DNA of 64,000 nt from Enoplosus armatus (GCF_043641665.1 NC_092192.1:24315907-24379906); one strand, 5' to 3'. Shown: positions 12,495 to 23,385, numbered from the stretch's first letter. Notes: generated by a model from the sequence alone, not told the origin. A program made the numbers and translations.

Positions 12495-12802
12495 CCCTTG
12501 AGGATGACATGTCAATGCTTGGGACGTTCAACAGAGTGTCTCAACATTTTAAAGACATTGCAGATCGATTCCATCCATCAATCTATCTAAGGGAAACATT
12601 AAGCCGAAGCCTTGGGTTGGACGTTGTTGGAAAGCACACAATTAGTGTACAAAGGTTGTACAAAGCAGCAGGGCGCTTTGGTGGCGTGGCATTAAAACTC
12701 AAGGAGCTGTTTGGAAAACATTCCAAGTGGTTTATGGCTTGGCTGGTAATTAAACATATTAGACATGGACAATTTGAAATTACAGATATATTTTGGAAAT
12801 AG
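12470..12802 (+). CDS. F-box-like C-terminal part of the OTU/F-box protein
   Basis: The open frame extends left of 12470 to about 12345 as a linker ('SDPPIQSDEPEEPVPNAAP'). It then reads 'VLPTEMFQSIIQM' and 'LGTFNRVSQHFKDIADRF', which matches the F-box layout (L-P-x-E, hydrophobic helix, then V..xF..I). F-boxes bind Skp1 and recruit targets to SCF ubiquitin ligases. The rest (to residue 110) is a conserved-looking helical tail rich in Lys and Phe with no named match. It ends at TAG 12800-12802. I read it as the downstream half of the 11547 gene displaced by a one-base frameshift; alternatively it is a separate short ORF. The F-box call rests on pattern only. Confidence 0.5.
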   Translation: MFQSIIQMTLEDDMSMLGTFNRVSQHFKDIADRFHPSIYLRETLSRSLGLDVVGKHTISVQRLYKAAGRFGGVALKLKELFGKHSKWFMAWLVIKHIRHGQFEITDIFWK

Positions 12803-12870
12803 AAATTTTGTTGTTTGTTTAGCCTATTGAGGCAATTTCATATTTTTTTTAAATTAATCTTAGTGGAGAA

Positions 12871-12902
12871 ATAAGTTCTACCTTGTTTAAGGTAGAACTT
12901 AT
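12871..12902 (+). other. Perfect 14 bp hairpin in the 3' UTR of the OTU/F-box gene
   Basis: 'ataagttctacctt' (12871-12884) and its exact reverse complement (12889-12902) are separated by 'gttt'. It lies about 70 bp past the stop codon and before the AATAAA at 12993. Confidence 0.85.
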
Positions 12903-12992
12903 ATATTGGTTCATTATTATTTTAAATTGGCCGTTAAAAGCCTGCATGTGTTGGTCGCATGTATTGTTGTTGAAAGGTTATGTTAATGCATA

Positions 12993-12998
12993 AATAAA
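12993..12998 (+). terminator. Probable polyadenylation signal of the OTU/F-box gene
   Basis: A canonical AATAAA lies about 190 bp after the last stop codon, inside the TIR element. Confidence 0.5.
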
Positions 12999-13385
12999 GC
13001 TGTTCTTTACCTATTCATCAGCATTTCTATTTTGTATGTGCATGTGTTAATGTTTACGAATGGATTAAATTTTGATGGCCAGAGTTTTGTTCTGTATTAT
13101 AAGAAGCATAATAAGGTTTGTTGGACGTTTTTAACTATTCTTGATGTGGTTTTGGTATCCAATAAACAAAATAGGAAAATTTCCATCAAACAAAACAAAC
13201 AAAAAAAAATCTGGAATTTACAGTTTATTCTCTGTTAATGCAACCTTTGAATAGTGTACTGATAGTAATTGCTAAGTACTGCTACTAAGCTAATACAGTG
13301 ATACTAATAATAGGCCTAGCTTTTTACAAATACTTGAAAGTAAAATAAAATACAATTAACAAACAAATAAACTATGCTTTAGAAT

Positions 13386-13639
13386 TGTTATTACATAATG
13401 CACCATGTTACTAAATTTTCAAGAAAATAAAAAAGTTGCAAGTGCATTTTGTAATAATCTTCTCAAAATGTAATTACTTATTACGTAATGCGGCAAAATT
13501 TATTACAAAATGCGTTGGGACAGTTTATTACAAAATGCGGCAGTTTATTACAAAATGCGGCTTTATCACAAAATGAAATGAAAAAGTTATTACATTTTGG
13601 ACGTTTATTACAAAATGCACCGTTATTACAAAATGCGGC
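13386..13639 (-). repeat. Right terminal inverted repeat of the OTU element
   Basis: Reverse complement of the left arm, ending '..ttattacaaaatgcggc'. The 'ttattacaaaatgc' unit recurs about five times. Confidence 0.85.
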
Positions 13640-13719
13640 CTGCACTGTTTACAAAGTAACGCTAACCAGTATGGCATGTAATCCCCTCAAGGGGGTAACA
13701 GCTGCATAAAGGCACCAAG

Positions 13720-14236
13720 AAGAGAGACCATATCTCCCCTTTACTGGGCTGTGCAGAATTGATTTCATGATTATTTTATTTGTTTATAAAGCATGGACTG
13801 GCACCTGGTTACATCTCTGAACTGCTCATCTTTTATTCCACCCAACCCCTGAGATCGGGTGGCCAATCACATACTAAGTGATCCAAATCAAAGACACCAT
13901 GCATGACCAACAGGTGCATTCAGTTGGTCATGCAACATTGGACCGCCTACCACAGTGGGCCTGCTTGACTCCCACTGCTGCAATTATTATTTTTAGTTGC
14001 ATTTCTTCTATTATTATAGCTGTTATTGTTATTACTGTGCATGTATTTCTGTCTGTGTCTCTCTCTATCTCTCAACCCAACCGGTCAAAGCAGATGACCG
14101 CCCACAAAAAGTCCGGTTCTGTTCAAGGTTTCTGCCCATTAAAAAGAAGTTTGCTGTCGCCAAGTGCTTCCTCATGGTGGGAACTGTTGGGTCTGTGAAT
14201 AATATAAAGAGTACGGTCTAGACCTGCTCTATCAAC
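13720..14236 (+). mobile_element. L2-type LINE 3' fragment
   Basis: The left part translates (with stops) as 'RDHISPLL' and 'LFIKHGLAPGYISELL', typical of the end of the fish L2 reverse transcriptase ORF. The right part is the L2 3' UTR ('caacccaaccggtcaaagc', 'ggtttctgcccattaaaaa', 'gtctagacctgctctat'). It is cut at about 14233 by the mariner copy. The same 3' UTR appears on the minus strand at 43617 and 45170. Confidence 0.65.
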
Positions 14237-14950
14237 TTTGAGGACAAAATGTTCATTTGTTGCCTAATATATCCCAGGTGCCATGATGAAGAGATAATCA
14301 GTGTTATTCACTTCACCTGTCAGTGGTCATAATGTTTTGCCTGATCGGTGTATATATACACTCAAAGTTGATGTGTTAGAAGCAGGAAAAATGGGCAAGC
14401 GTAAGGATTTTAGCGAGTTTGTCGAAAGCGCCAACAATGGGCGGCGGAGGCAGTGTGATGCTTTGGGCAATGTTCTGCTGGGAAACCTTGGGTCCTGCCA
14501 TCCATGTGGATGTTACTTTGACACGTACCACTTACTTAAGCATTGTTGCAGACCATGTACACCCTTTCATGGAAACAATATTCCCTGATGGCTGTGGCCT
14601 CTTTCAGCAGGATAATGCACCCTGCCACAAAGCAAAAATGCTTCAGGAATGGTTTGAGGAGCACAACAACGAGTTTGAGGTGTTGACTTGGCCTCCAGAT
14701 TCCCCAGATCTCAATCCAATCCAGCATCTGTGGGATGTGCTGGACAAACAAGCCCGATCCATGGAGGCCCCACCTCACAACTTACGGGACTTAAAGGATC
14801 TGCTGTTAACATCTTGGTGCCAGATACCACAGCACACCTTCAGGGGTAGAGTGGAGTCCATGCCTCGACGGGTCAGGGCTGTTTTGGCAGCAAAAGGGGG
14901 ACCAACACAATATTAGGCAGGTGGTTATAGTGTTATGCCTGATCGGTGTA
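14233..14950 (+). mobile_element. Rearranged Tc1/mariner-type transposon
   Basis: The right end is the TIR 'atgcctgatcggtgta' at 14935-14950, just after the transposase stop. The left end is inverted: 14233-14352 is the reverse complement of the expected 5' end (its TIR points inward at 14352), and the body resumes at 14361 with 'ctcaaagttg', the reverse complement of 14233-14242. The element is therefore a 5'-inverted, internally deleted copy. Confidence 0.7.
14391..14916 (+). pseudogene. Tc1/mariner transposase, internally deleted
   Basis: It begins with an N-terminal 'MGKRKDFSEF', then jumps through fused remnants ('ESANNGRRR') to the catalytic core 'GGGGSVMLWAMFCWETLG'. The second catalytic Asp is in 'QQDNAPCHKAK'. 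The motif expected as NPIEHLW reads 'NPIQHLWD', so the catalytic Glu is a Gln. It ends 'AAKGGPTQY' and stop. The helix-turn-helix region and the first catalytic Asp are deleted. It cannot encode an active transposase. The frame of the C-terminal 165 residues (14419-14916) is otherwise open. Confidence 0.85.
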
Positions 14951-15077
14951 TAGATGTATATGTATATATGTGTATGTATGTATGTATATTTGTATATATA
15001 TGTATGTGTATATGTATGTATACATATGATATGTATATGTATGTGTATATATGTGTGTATATGTATATGTATATATA
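14950..15077. repeat. (TATG)n/(TA)n microsatellite, left half
   Basis: Repeats of TATG, TATA and TGTA type. The array is interrupted by the Tc1 insertion at 15078-16326 and continues at 16327-16380. Confidence 0.9.
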
Positions 15078-16326
15078 CACTATATGGACAAAAGTATTGG
15101 GCCACCTACACATTACACCTACAGGAGCTTTTATGACATCCCATTCCAAATTCATAGGCATTAATATGAAGTTGGTCCCCCCTTTGCAGCTATAACAGCT
15201 TCCACTCTTCTGGGAAGGCTTTCTACAAGATTTTGGAGCGTGTCTGTGGGAATTTTTGCCCACTCATCCAGAAGAGCACTTGTGAGGTCACACACTGATG
15301 TTGGAAGAGACGGCCTGGCTCGCAATCTCCGTTCTAGTTCATCCCAAAGGTGTTCAATGGGGTTGAGGTCAGGTCTCTGTGCGGGGCAGTCAAGTTCCTC
15401 CACACCAAACTCATCCAACCATGCCTTTATGGACCTTGCTTTGTGCACTGGGGCACAGTCATGCTGTAAACAGAAAAGGGCCTTCTCCAAATTGTTTCCA
15501 CAAAGTTGGAAGCATAGAATTGTCCAAAATGACTTGGTAAGATGAAACATTAAGATTTCCCTTCACTGGAACTAAGGGGCCTAGGCCAACCCCAGAAAAA
15601 CAACCCCATAGCATTATCCCTCCTCCACCAAACTTTACAGTTAGGGTAATAATGCAGTCAGGCAGGTAACGTTCTCCTGGCATTCGCCAAACCCAGACTC
15701 GTCCATCAGACTGCCAGATAGAGAAGCGTGATTCGTCACTCCACAGAACACGTTTCCACTGCTCCAGAGTCCCGTGGCGGCGTGCTTTACACCACCCCAT
15801 CCGACGCTTGGCATTGTGCTTGGTGAAGTAAGGCTTGCATGCAGCTGCTCGGCCATGGAAACCCATGCCATGAAGCTCCCGGCGCACAGTTTAGCTGATA
15901 TTAATGCCAGAGCTGGTTTGGAACTCTGCAGTTATTGAGTCAGCAGAGCTTTGGCAACTTTTACGCACTTTGCGCCTCAGCACTCGGCGACCCCGCTCTG
16001 TAACATTACTTGGTCTGCCACTTCGTGGCTGAGTTGCTGTGGTTCCTAACATTTCCACTTTGCAATAATACCACTTACAGTTGATCATGGAATATCTAGG
16101 AGAGAAGAAATTTCACGAACTGACTTGTTGCAATGGTGGCATCCTATTACAGTACCATGTTCGAATTCAGTGAGCTCTTTAGAACGACCCATACTTTCAC
16201 AAATGTTTGTAAAGGCAGACTGCATGGCTAGGTGCTTGATTTTATACACCTGTGGCAATGGGACTGAATGAAACACCTGAATTCAATGATTAAGAGGAGT
16301 GGCCCAATAATTTTGTCCATATAGTG
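15078..16326 (-). mobile_element. Tc1-like transposon with intact ends
   Basis: The TIR 'cactatatggacaaaagtat' at 15078 and its reverse complement ending at 16326 are flanked on both sides by TA. The length is 1249 bp. It inserted into a TATG microsatellite. Confidence 0.9.
15161..16192 (-). pseudogene. Tc1-like transposase with frameshifts and a stop
   Basis: Reading the minus strand from ATG 16190-16192: 'MGRSKELTEFEHGTVIGCHH' (DNA-binding N terminus), 'TQPRSGRPSNVTERGRR' (GRPR-like AT-hook), then the catalytic core with 'LWSDESRF' (first Asp), '[10 protein letters not shown]' (second Asp) and 'NPIEHLWDEL' (Glu). It ends 'AAKGGPTSY' and stop. All three DDE residues survive, but stops near 16085 and 15890 and a frameshift near 15470 break the frame. 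The family length is about 340 residues, which the pieces together cover. Confidence 0.88.
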
Positions 16327-16380
16327 TATGTATGTGTATATGTACGGTATATGCATGTGTGTATATATATGTATATATAA
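16327..16380. repeat. (TATG)n/(TA)n microsatellite, right half
   Basis: Continuation of the array interrupted by the Tc1-like element. Confidence 0.85.
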
Positions 16381-17425
16381 ACTTGTTAATTCCTTCAAAT
16401 ATTGGAACTCACTGGATGAGAAATATTGGGTTCATGTGAATAATTAACCTAACTAACCTAATAATTAAACATGAATCCTGGTTAATTATTCTGGTTTATG
16501 AGAAATATTGGAACTCACTGGATGAGATCAGACGAGTAAACCCAGAGCAAGATGTGAACCAGCCAAGATGGAAGTGCATTTGATTCTAAGAAAAGTACCC
16601 TACCATCAGCCTCCCTTCCCTCTGCAGTTCCTTTACCATTTCTTCAAACACCTGTGCTGAGATTTTTTATTTGATCCACATGGCAAGAGTGAGCATTCCA
16701 GTCATGCTTTAAACATGACAAAAACTGAGAAAATGTTCCAACATTGTTAGTTATTTATGTTTTCTTTGGCAGTTTATTCACTTTGTTCAGTCCTGAGCTG
16801 GAAAGCGTGAGAGGTCCATTTAAAGCATTTCCCCTGATATGGAGCCTTACTGCAGTTCAGCTTGCTTTGTAGCTGTGGCAGGCCAACAGCCCTTGATTCA
16901 TTATAAGAACTTATGAATTAGACAGAGCCCAGTCACTTAAACATGTTCATTAAAGACAGACACAGCTTGTCTCACTAATATTATATATGCATGCCATTTT
17001 ACATTATTCCATATAACAGTATGAGCATGCTATTTTCCACTGAGGCTCATTAAGAGAGTGAAGCTTGTGTGTAAGTCCTTAGTGCCTTGGAGTGTTTCAT
17101 GTGACATAATATATGCATGTACCGTGTATGTATGTATGTATTTGCTCTGACTGTTCAAATACACTGAGATTTACAAAGCAATGGATATTTGGCAGTAAAA
17201 TGACATTAATTGAGTTAGAGATTGACAATTCAAGCACATTTTCAAATTAACTCATGAGCAGGACATTACAACAGGATCATACATCTTCAGTGCCTCAGCT
17301 GTTCCAATCTTGATCTTTTCAGTACATCTTAAATAAGATTTGTGAGCAATTTAAGATCTAAGAACTTTGACTATTACAAAAAATAGTGGTGCAACTGTTC
17401 CCTATTTGAAATGTGGAAAATAGGA

Positions 17426-17481
17426 GGTTCTTCTATTAAGTCTATTGCTACTTCAGTGGCAATAGACTTAATAGAAGAACC
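17426..17481. other. Perfect 23 bp inverted repeat (hairpin)
   Basis: The arm 17426-17448 is exactly complementary to 17459-17481, with a 10 nt loop (17449-17458). No TIR, coding frame or flanking duplication is seen. Confidence 0.9.
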
Positions 17482-18291
17482 CAGAAGCCCACTCTATTGC
17501 TTGATAGAAATGCTATCCACCTTTCATTGACCTGTTTAGCAGCTGAACAACCAAAGCTGTAACAATGAATGATTGTACTTCAAACAATTCAACAGATTTG
17601 TGTTTAATATATAGAGAGATTACTGTTTGAGAAGATGGTGGAAAAGGTATGAGGAGGTAGCAGTATTGTGGTATACTTAAAGTTTTTGTGAGTGACGCAC
17701 ACATCAACAGAATTTAAAGTTTTCACACTTTCACACCTTCTCAGTCCCTTCCTGCAGTCACACTCTCTCATCCCCTGCCCTCTGCTGTACTCTCTAGCTG
17801 TACTTGTCTCTAGCCTCTGCTCACTTGTCCTCGAGCCGTCAGATTCCCTCAACATTTTCCACCATACTTCCTCATTCATCTGCTCACCTGCTTTCACTTC
17901 ACTATGCTAGTGAGAGGTGTGATTTGCATTTTAATCAGATATTCAGACACTTACATTTTCTATGTAATGTGTACAATAACCTTTGGTTATGCATTAGCAA
18001 GCCCTTGTTTGGTGATCTGAATGTACATGTGATGTATGTTGTGTTTTGTAGAAGGTTAATGAAAGGTTAGGGTAAGGCGATCTAAGGCTGGCAGTTCCCA
18101 TCAAATGCTGTTGATGACAGGACAACATGGTGACTGTGGATACATGTCTTTTGGCTATGTATGACTCAACCCTCCTGCACTGACTGCTAAATGTTCATTT
18201 TAACACAGGCCGCAATATGATTCCTTTACAAACTTATTTAGCAGAACAAATGAGTAGGATGTAAATGAATCTCCCTTGTGTTTTAGGTATA

Positions 18292-19791
18292 CAGCCGTGG
18301 CCAAAAGTTTTGAGAATGACACAAATATTAATTTGATTAATTAAGTCTGCTGCCTTTTTGATGATGGCAATTTGCATATACTCCAGAATGTTATGAAGAG
18401 CGATCAGATGAATTGCAATGAATTGCAAAGTCCCTCTTTGCCATGAAAATGAACTTAATCCCACAAAAAACATTTCCACTGCATTTCAGCCCTGCCACAA
18501 AAGGACCACTCTGTCATGCTGACGGAGTTAGAATAACAGACTGGAAGCTTTAAAAGGAAGGTGGTGCTTGAAATCATTGCTCTTCCTCTGTTAACCATGG
18601 TTACCTGCAAGGAAACACGTTCAGTCATCATTGCTTTGCACAAAAAGGGCTTCACAGGCAAGGATATTGCTGCTAGTAAGATTGCACCTAAATCAACCAT
18701 TTATCGGATCATGAAGAACTTCAAGGAGAGAGGTTAAATTGTTGTGAAGAAGGCTTCAGGGCGCCCAAGAAAGTCCAGCAAGCGCCAGGACCGTCTCCTA
18801 AAGTTGATTCAGCTATGGGATCGGGGCACCACCAGTGCAGAGCTTGCTCAGGAATGGCAGCAGGCAGGTGTGAGTGCATCTGCATGCACAGTGAGGCGAA
18901 GACTTTTGGAGGATGGCCTGGTGCCAAGAAGGGCAGCAAAGAAGCTACTTCTCTCCAGGAAAAACATCAGGGACAGACTGATATTCTGCAAAAGGTACAG
19001 GGATTGGACTGCTGAGGACTGGGGTAAAGTCATTTTCTCTGATGAATCCCCTTTCCAATTGTTTGGGGCATCTGGAAAAAACCTTCACCGGAGAAGAAAA
19101 GGTGAGCGCTACCATCAATTCCTGTGTCATGCCAACAGTAAAGCATCCTGAGACCATTCATGTGTGGGGTTGCTTCTCAGCCAAAGAGAGTGGCCTCACT
19201 CACAATTTTGCCTGAGAACACAGCCATGAATAAAGAACGGTACCAAAACATCCTCTGAGAGCAACTCCTCCCAACCATCCAAGAACAGTTTGGTGACGAT
19301 CAATGCCTTTTCCAGCTTGATGGAGCACCTTGCCATAAGGCAAAAGTGATAACTAAGTGGCTCGGGGAACAAAACATCAAAATTTTGGGTCCATGGCCAG
19401 GAAACTCCCCAGACCTTAATCCCATTGAGAACTTGTGGTCAATCCTCAAGAGGCGGGTGGACAAACAAAAACCCACGGATTCTGACAAACTCCAAGCATT
19501 GATTATGCAAGAATGGGCTGCAATCAGTCAGGATGTGGCCCAGAAGTTGATTGACAGCATGCCAGGGCTAATTGCAGAGGTCTTGAAAAAGAAGGGTGAA
19601 CACTGCAAATATTGACTCTTTGCATAAACTCAATGTAATTGTCAATAAAAGCCTTTGACCCTTATGAAATGCTTGTAATTATACTTCAGTATACCATAGT
19701 AACATCTGACAAAAAGATCTAAAAACACTGAAGCAGCAAACTTTGTGAAAACCAATACTTGTGTCATTCTCAAAACTTTTGACCACAGCTG
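18292..19791 (+). mobile_element. Tc1-like transposon with intact ends
   Basis: The left TIR starts 'cagccgtggccaaaagtttt' and the right end reads '..caaaacttttgaccacagctg'. TA flanks lie at 18290-18291 and 19792-19793. The length is 1500 bp. The family differs from the 15078 copy. Confidence 0.9.
18597..19615 (+). pseudogene. Tc1-like transposase, broken
   Basis: From ATG 18597: 'MVTCKETRSVIIALHKKGFT' (helix-turn-helix), a stop near 18736, then 'KKASGRPRKSSKRQDRLL' (GRPR motif), 'VIFSDESPFQLFG' (first Asp), a frameshift near 19120, 'CLFQLDGAPCHKAKV' (second Asp), and '[18 protein letters not shown]' (Glu), ending at 19615. Catalytic residues remain but the reading frame has at least one stop upstream, a frameshift and further stops at about 19215-19260. 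Confidence 0.88.
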
Positions 19792-20707
19792 TATGCTTAT
19801 AGGCTGTGGCTAGCAGCAACACTGAATAAAGTTTTGAGTGTTATTTTTGTTTTTTTGCTCATAAGAATTGAAAAAGGTTTTCTATTTACACTGTTTTTAT
19901 CACTGCAACCTAATGCAGCCCAACACACAGCTGACCACCTGCTGAGGTAATTCAAGCAACTGGATCTGTTATTTTTCAACATGCACAAAGTCCCATTTTA
20001 ACCTGTTAAACCTGTTTAACCTGTGAGTGGCTTGACTTTGGTTCAAGAATGATCTGAAACCCTAAACCTGACCTAAACCTTAACAAGATTAGCAGAATAA
20101 AAGTAGTCCCATCTGATTTGAAACCATTGATATTGTTGGTGTGTGATGTGTCCTTTCCTTTAGAAAAAGAATCATTATGAATTTTTTAGTTTTGAGCTGC
20201 CATCAGGCTGAAGATGTTAAAAATCAAGAAGCAGGTTATGACAACAAAGAGCTTCTCTCACTTAATATCTGTCATTTTGTCTGAAAGGCATCCATTAAAG
20301 AAATATGGGAAGCATGAACTGCACATTAATCTGAGGGGACTACTGTTGTGTGTACAAGCAAAATCCATTAGCACGAAACAGATGTTGAAGTAAACCAAAC
20401 ATTTATTAGGTTTATCTGCAGCAATCTGGGATAATCTAATTTAAATCTCATCTCAATGTTTCTTACAAATTTGCCTTGGATTTATTTGCATACAGTCCTC
20501 CTTACAGACAAGACAACACATTCACCAGTTTGGAATTCTTTTCACACCTTACAGCATTTTACACTGCAGAAGTCAAAGTCAAATTTTACAGGTACTGTAT
20601 GTAACAATGTGCTATGATATGTTGATTTTAGCCAACAATAAATTATGTAACGGTACAAAGCAAATGAGTATTTATGTTTTTGGGCCAATTTTTGTCATTT
20701 TATTAGG

Positions 20708-20747
20708 CTGATTGAGAGCCACTGCTCAGCAACAGGCTCTCAATCAG
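20708..20747. other. 13 bp perfect inverted repeat
   Basis: 'ctgattgagagcc' (20708-20720) and its reverse complement (20735-20747) are separated by 14 nt. Confidence 0.85.
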
Positions 20748-22107
20748 GGAGCCAACCCAGACAGGCCAGCAGTGACGGAGAGAGGCAAGAGGGGAACACA
20801 GTGTGTAACGTTACAGCCAGAATATCTGACTTGATGGATTCAGGGTTTATTTCTACCAAAATGGAGTTGATGAATTCAGAAGATATGCGGTTGTATATTT
20901 CTGTTTAATAAGGAAAGTAGGAGTAAGAGTATTTCATTTGACATTTTGTGAGTTTATAAACTGGAGAGCTTGTGGAACGTAGCAAACTCTCAGCTGAAAC
21001 TATGGGGGTTGCTGGCTCACTGCACACACACACCTGCGTGAATGTATTGGCAATCGCTGGTTGATGTGCTGACTGTGGCCTGCTGGAAAAACATAACGCA
21101 TCACCCAACTCTAGTGTATAACTAACAATTGCTTACTACTAACCAAGAGCAATGCAAGGCAGGGGCAGGCAACTTGCTAACTGTAACCTGAGCTGAACGT
21201 TAAGGTTAGCCAGCTTGCTGTAACTTGCATGGATCTGCCATTGGTTGCTTTGTAACGTTAGCTGAGTAACTTGCAAACGGTAACCTAGTTTGTATCACAG
21301 AGCCAATGGTCCATATTAAATATAGGAACATTACAGTAATATTTTTCTAAATATGATTGTAAATCACAGTAAATCAGTCTGGTGAATGTCACTTCACTGT
21401 TTTGGCTCGCTCGTACCTACAGAGTGCAGCCACCGGTGTCATTAAAAACAACGACTCCATATACTCTATATAGAACCTTTAAATGTTCTTGAATTAAGAT
21501 TATGGACACTTGAGTCTTTGGTCTGCATCAGTTTACTAATTTCACTTGAACTTGAAATTGTTGACTTGTCAAATCTATGTTACGTTAAATTGCTTAAGCA
21601 TAAAACAGCCTATGGCTTTGTGTGGTTTCTGCTTAAGCTTGTGGCAGTCTTTTACCACTAACACAGTGTATATTTGTGATTATTGTATGGTCAGAAAATA
21701 AACGTGTTCAAAGCACTCATTGGCTAAATGAGGTGGAACGCAGAGACCTCCTTTACCATGACCTGGTCTGAGGCCAGCAGTGGAGGACTGTGTTTATAGT
21801 GGGCAGCTTTCAGGTATGAATGTGTGGGTCACATCTGCAAACTACTCAGGTTTCTCGTGGGTAGTTTTAATGAATCATTTATCTATCTATTTAAAAGATG
21901 GCGTGACATCCACTCTGAAAAAATAGTTCCTCAGAAAAATAACAAGGCACACACAATTTCACTGAATGAATTTAGTATGTCTATGCTCTAACTCAAGGTC
22001 AAACAGACCATTGCCAAAGTTGTGTGCTGTGTTTGCTTTTGTGTTGATGAAATGATGCTCTGGCATGGATACAACTTTTTGAAACATTTCTGTCCTTGAT
22101 TCCTCAG

Positions 22108-22258
22108 ACCTTGTTGCGGGATGGGAAGAGGGAGAGCACAGTCAGCACACTCTACCTGTCTCCCTCCAACATTGAGTCAGGTCAGCAGATCATCTGTCGA
22201 GCTTCAAACAAAGCAGCCCCCAACGGAAAAGATGCTACTGTCACAATTGACATTCAGC
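22108..22258 (+). CDS. kirrel3l: Kirrel-like adhesion protein, exon encoding second half of Ig2
   Basis: It follows 'ttcctcag' and starts in phase 0, directly continuing the 9864 exon. It encodes '[20 protein letters not shown]' and '[20 protein letters not shown]', including the F-strand cysteine that pairs with the one in 'LTCHADN'. It ends one base into a codon before 'gtaagt'. The length is 151 bp. Confidence 0.9.
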
Positions 22259-23344
22259 GTAAGTAAAAATCATCCAAACTTGTAATAATTCAATAATTTG
22301 CAAAAGATAAAACACACTAGGTGCTTCGAGAAAAAGGCTAGGAGAATCCAAAGAACCCAGCCACCCAGATAACAGCCTTTTCACCCTGCTGTGGTCAAGA
22401 ACAATGTACCTGTTTATTTGTTATTAGTTTTCAGCTCTCCCCTTCCCATTACATTCACCAGGGAAGAATTTTGAACATTTGACAATTCACTTGTCAAACA
22501 TTTTCACCGCTTTTCACACAACCAGAATGTTTTGCAGAGACTTTAGGTGGTGGAGCAACATCTCCCTATGGGACTTGTGCTTGTTAAACCGCAACCGGAC
22601 ATTCACTCTCTGGCCGACAGGAGCGGAGTTCAAAATCAAAATGGATGAGCTGCAACCTCAACAGTTGCCCTGTGCTTTACTAAGACCAGGCTTGGTGACA
22701 CAGAGGAGGCTGCAGCTAAATGCCTAGATGAACCCACTGACACTGTACCATCTTATATCAGCTTTTGTAAGGACATGTGGTGTGCTGACTGAAACGTTCT
22801 GCATATACAACAGCAAACCGGATATCCCAAAATGTGAGATTATTCATTTAATTCAGTACAGTAAATCAGAGCTAGTGAGTACCACACGAAATACATATGT
22901 ATGGTAGATCTGTGTGTCATGTAAATGAAATCTGAACTGCGTCACAATTAATCTTGATCCCACAAGTAACATGATGAGAACCAGGTCTGGCAATTAAAAA
23001 GTTTGTTATTTTACAGAGGTCCTTAAATTTCCTGTGGTCCCTCTGCCTGCAATGAGTTGTAGGCACAGAGGAGCCAAGCAGCGCACTCTGTCCCTGGGTA
23101 ATTGTAAGAAAAGAAGAAGCTCAGAAGGTAATTGCACAAAGAGGAGTGTGGGCTAAATAATGCATTTTTCTTTGATAATTAATAGCCAAATGCAGATGTG
23201 GTGTGTCAACAAAGATCCCCATGGGCACCAAAAAGACACGCATACTAAAAATGCTAATGCACTCGTGTAACAATTTGATCCCCCCCAACACTGTTGTCCA
23301 TCGATACAGGTTCAAGCCATACAGCCATTGTGTTTAATGTTTAA

Positions 23345-23385
23345 GTGTGTGTGTGTGTTTGTGCGTGTGTGTGCGCGCACCTTCT
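23345..23385. repeat. Imperfect (TG)n/(GC)n microsatellite
   Basis: A run of gtgtgtgtgt with interspersed gcgcg. Confidence 0.85.

Larger units (their letters stand above)
10951..13639 (+). mobile_element. 2.7 kb TIR element carrying an OTU/F-box gene
   Basis: Long terminal inverted repeats, about 250 bp each (10951-11203 and 13386-13639), begin 'gccgcattttgtaataacgg' and end in its reverse complement. Each arm is built of repeated 'ttattacaaaatgc' units. Between the arms is one gene region (11547-12802) encoding an OTU protease and an F-box, followed by an AATAAA at about 12993. There is no recognisable transposase. No target duplication is obvious at the outer edges. It is either a non-autonomous or cargo-type DNA transposon, or a member of a superfamily whose transposase I do not recognise. 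Confidence 0.7.
10022..22107. other. 12.1 kb intron between the Ig2 exons
   Basis: The intron is bounded by 'gtatgc' and 'cctcag'. It contains a SINE (10258-10388), the OTU/F-box TIR element (10951-13639), an L2 fragment (13720-14236), a rearranged mariner copy (14233-14950), a Tc1 copy inside a microsatellite (15078-16326) and another Tc1 copy (18292-19791). The stretches 16380-18290 and 19793-22107 show no gene, only short hairpins at 17426 and 20708. Confidence 0.8.

Noticed and set aside
13488..13640. Regularly spaced short repeats resembling a CRISPR array
   Set aside because: The units (ttattacaaaatgc) are contiguous parts of a transposon terminal inverted repeat in a vertebrate genome and lack unique equal-length spacers.
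14935..15136. Tyr/Met/Cys/Ile-rich open frames on both strands
   Set aside because: They are translations of a TATG/TA microsatellite.
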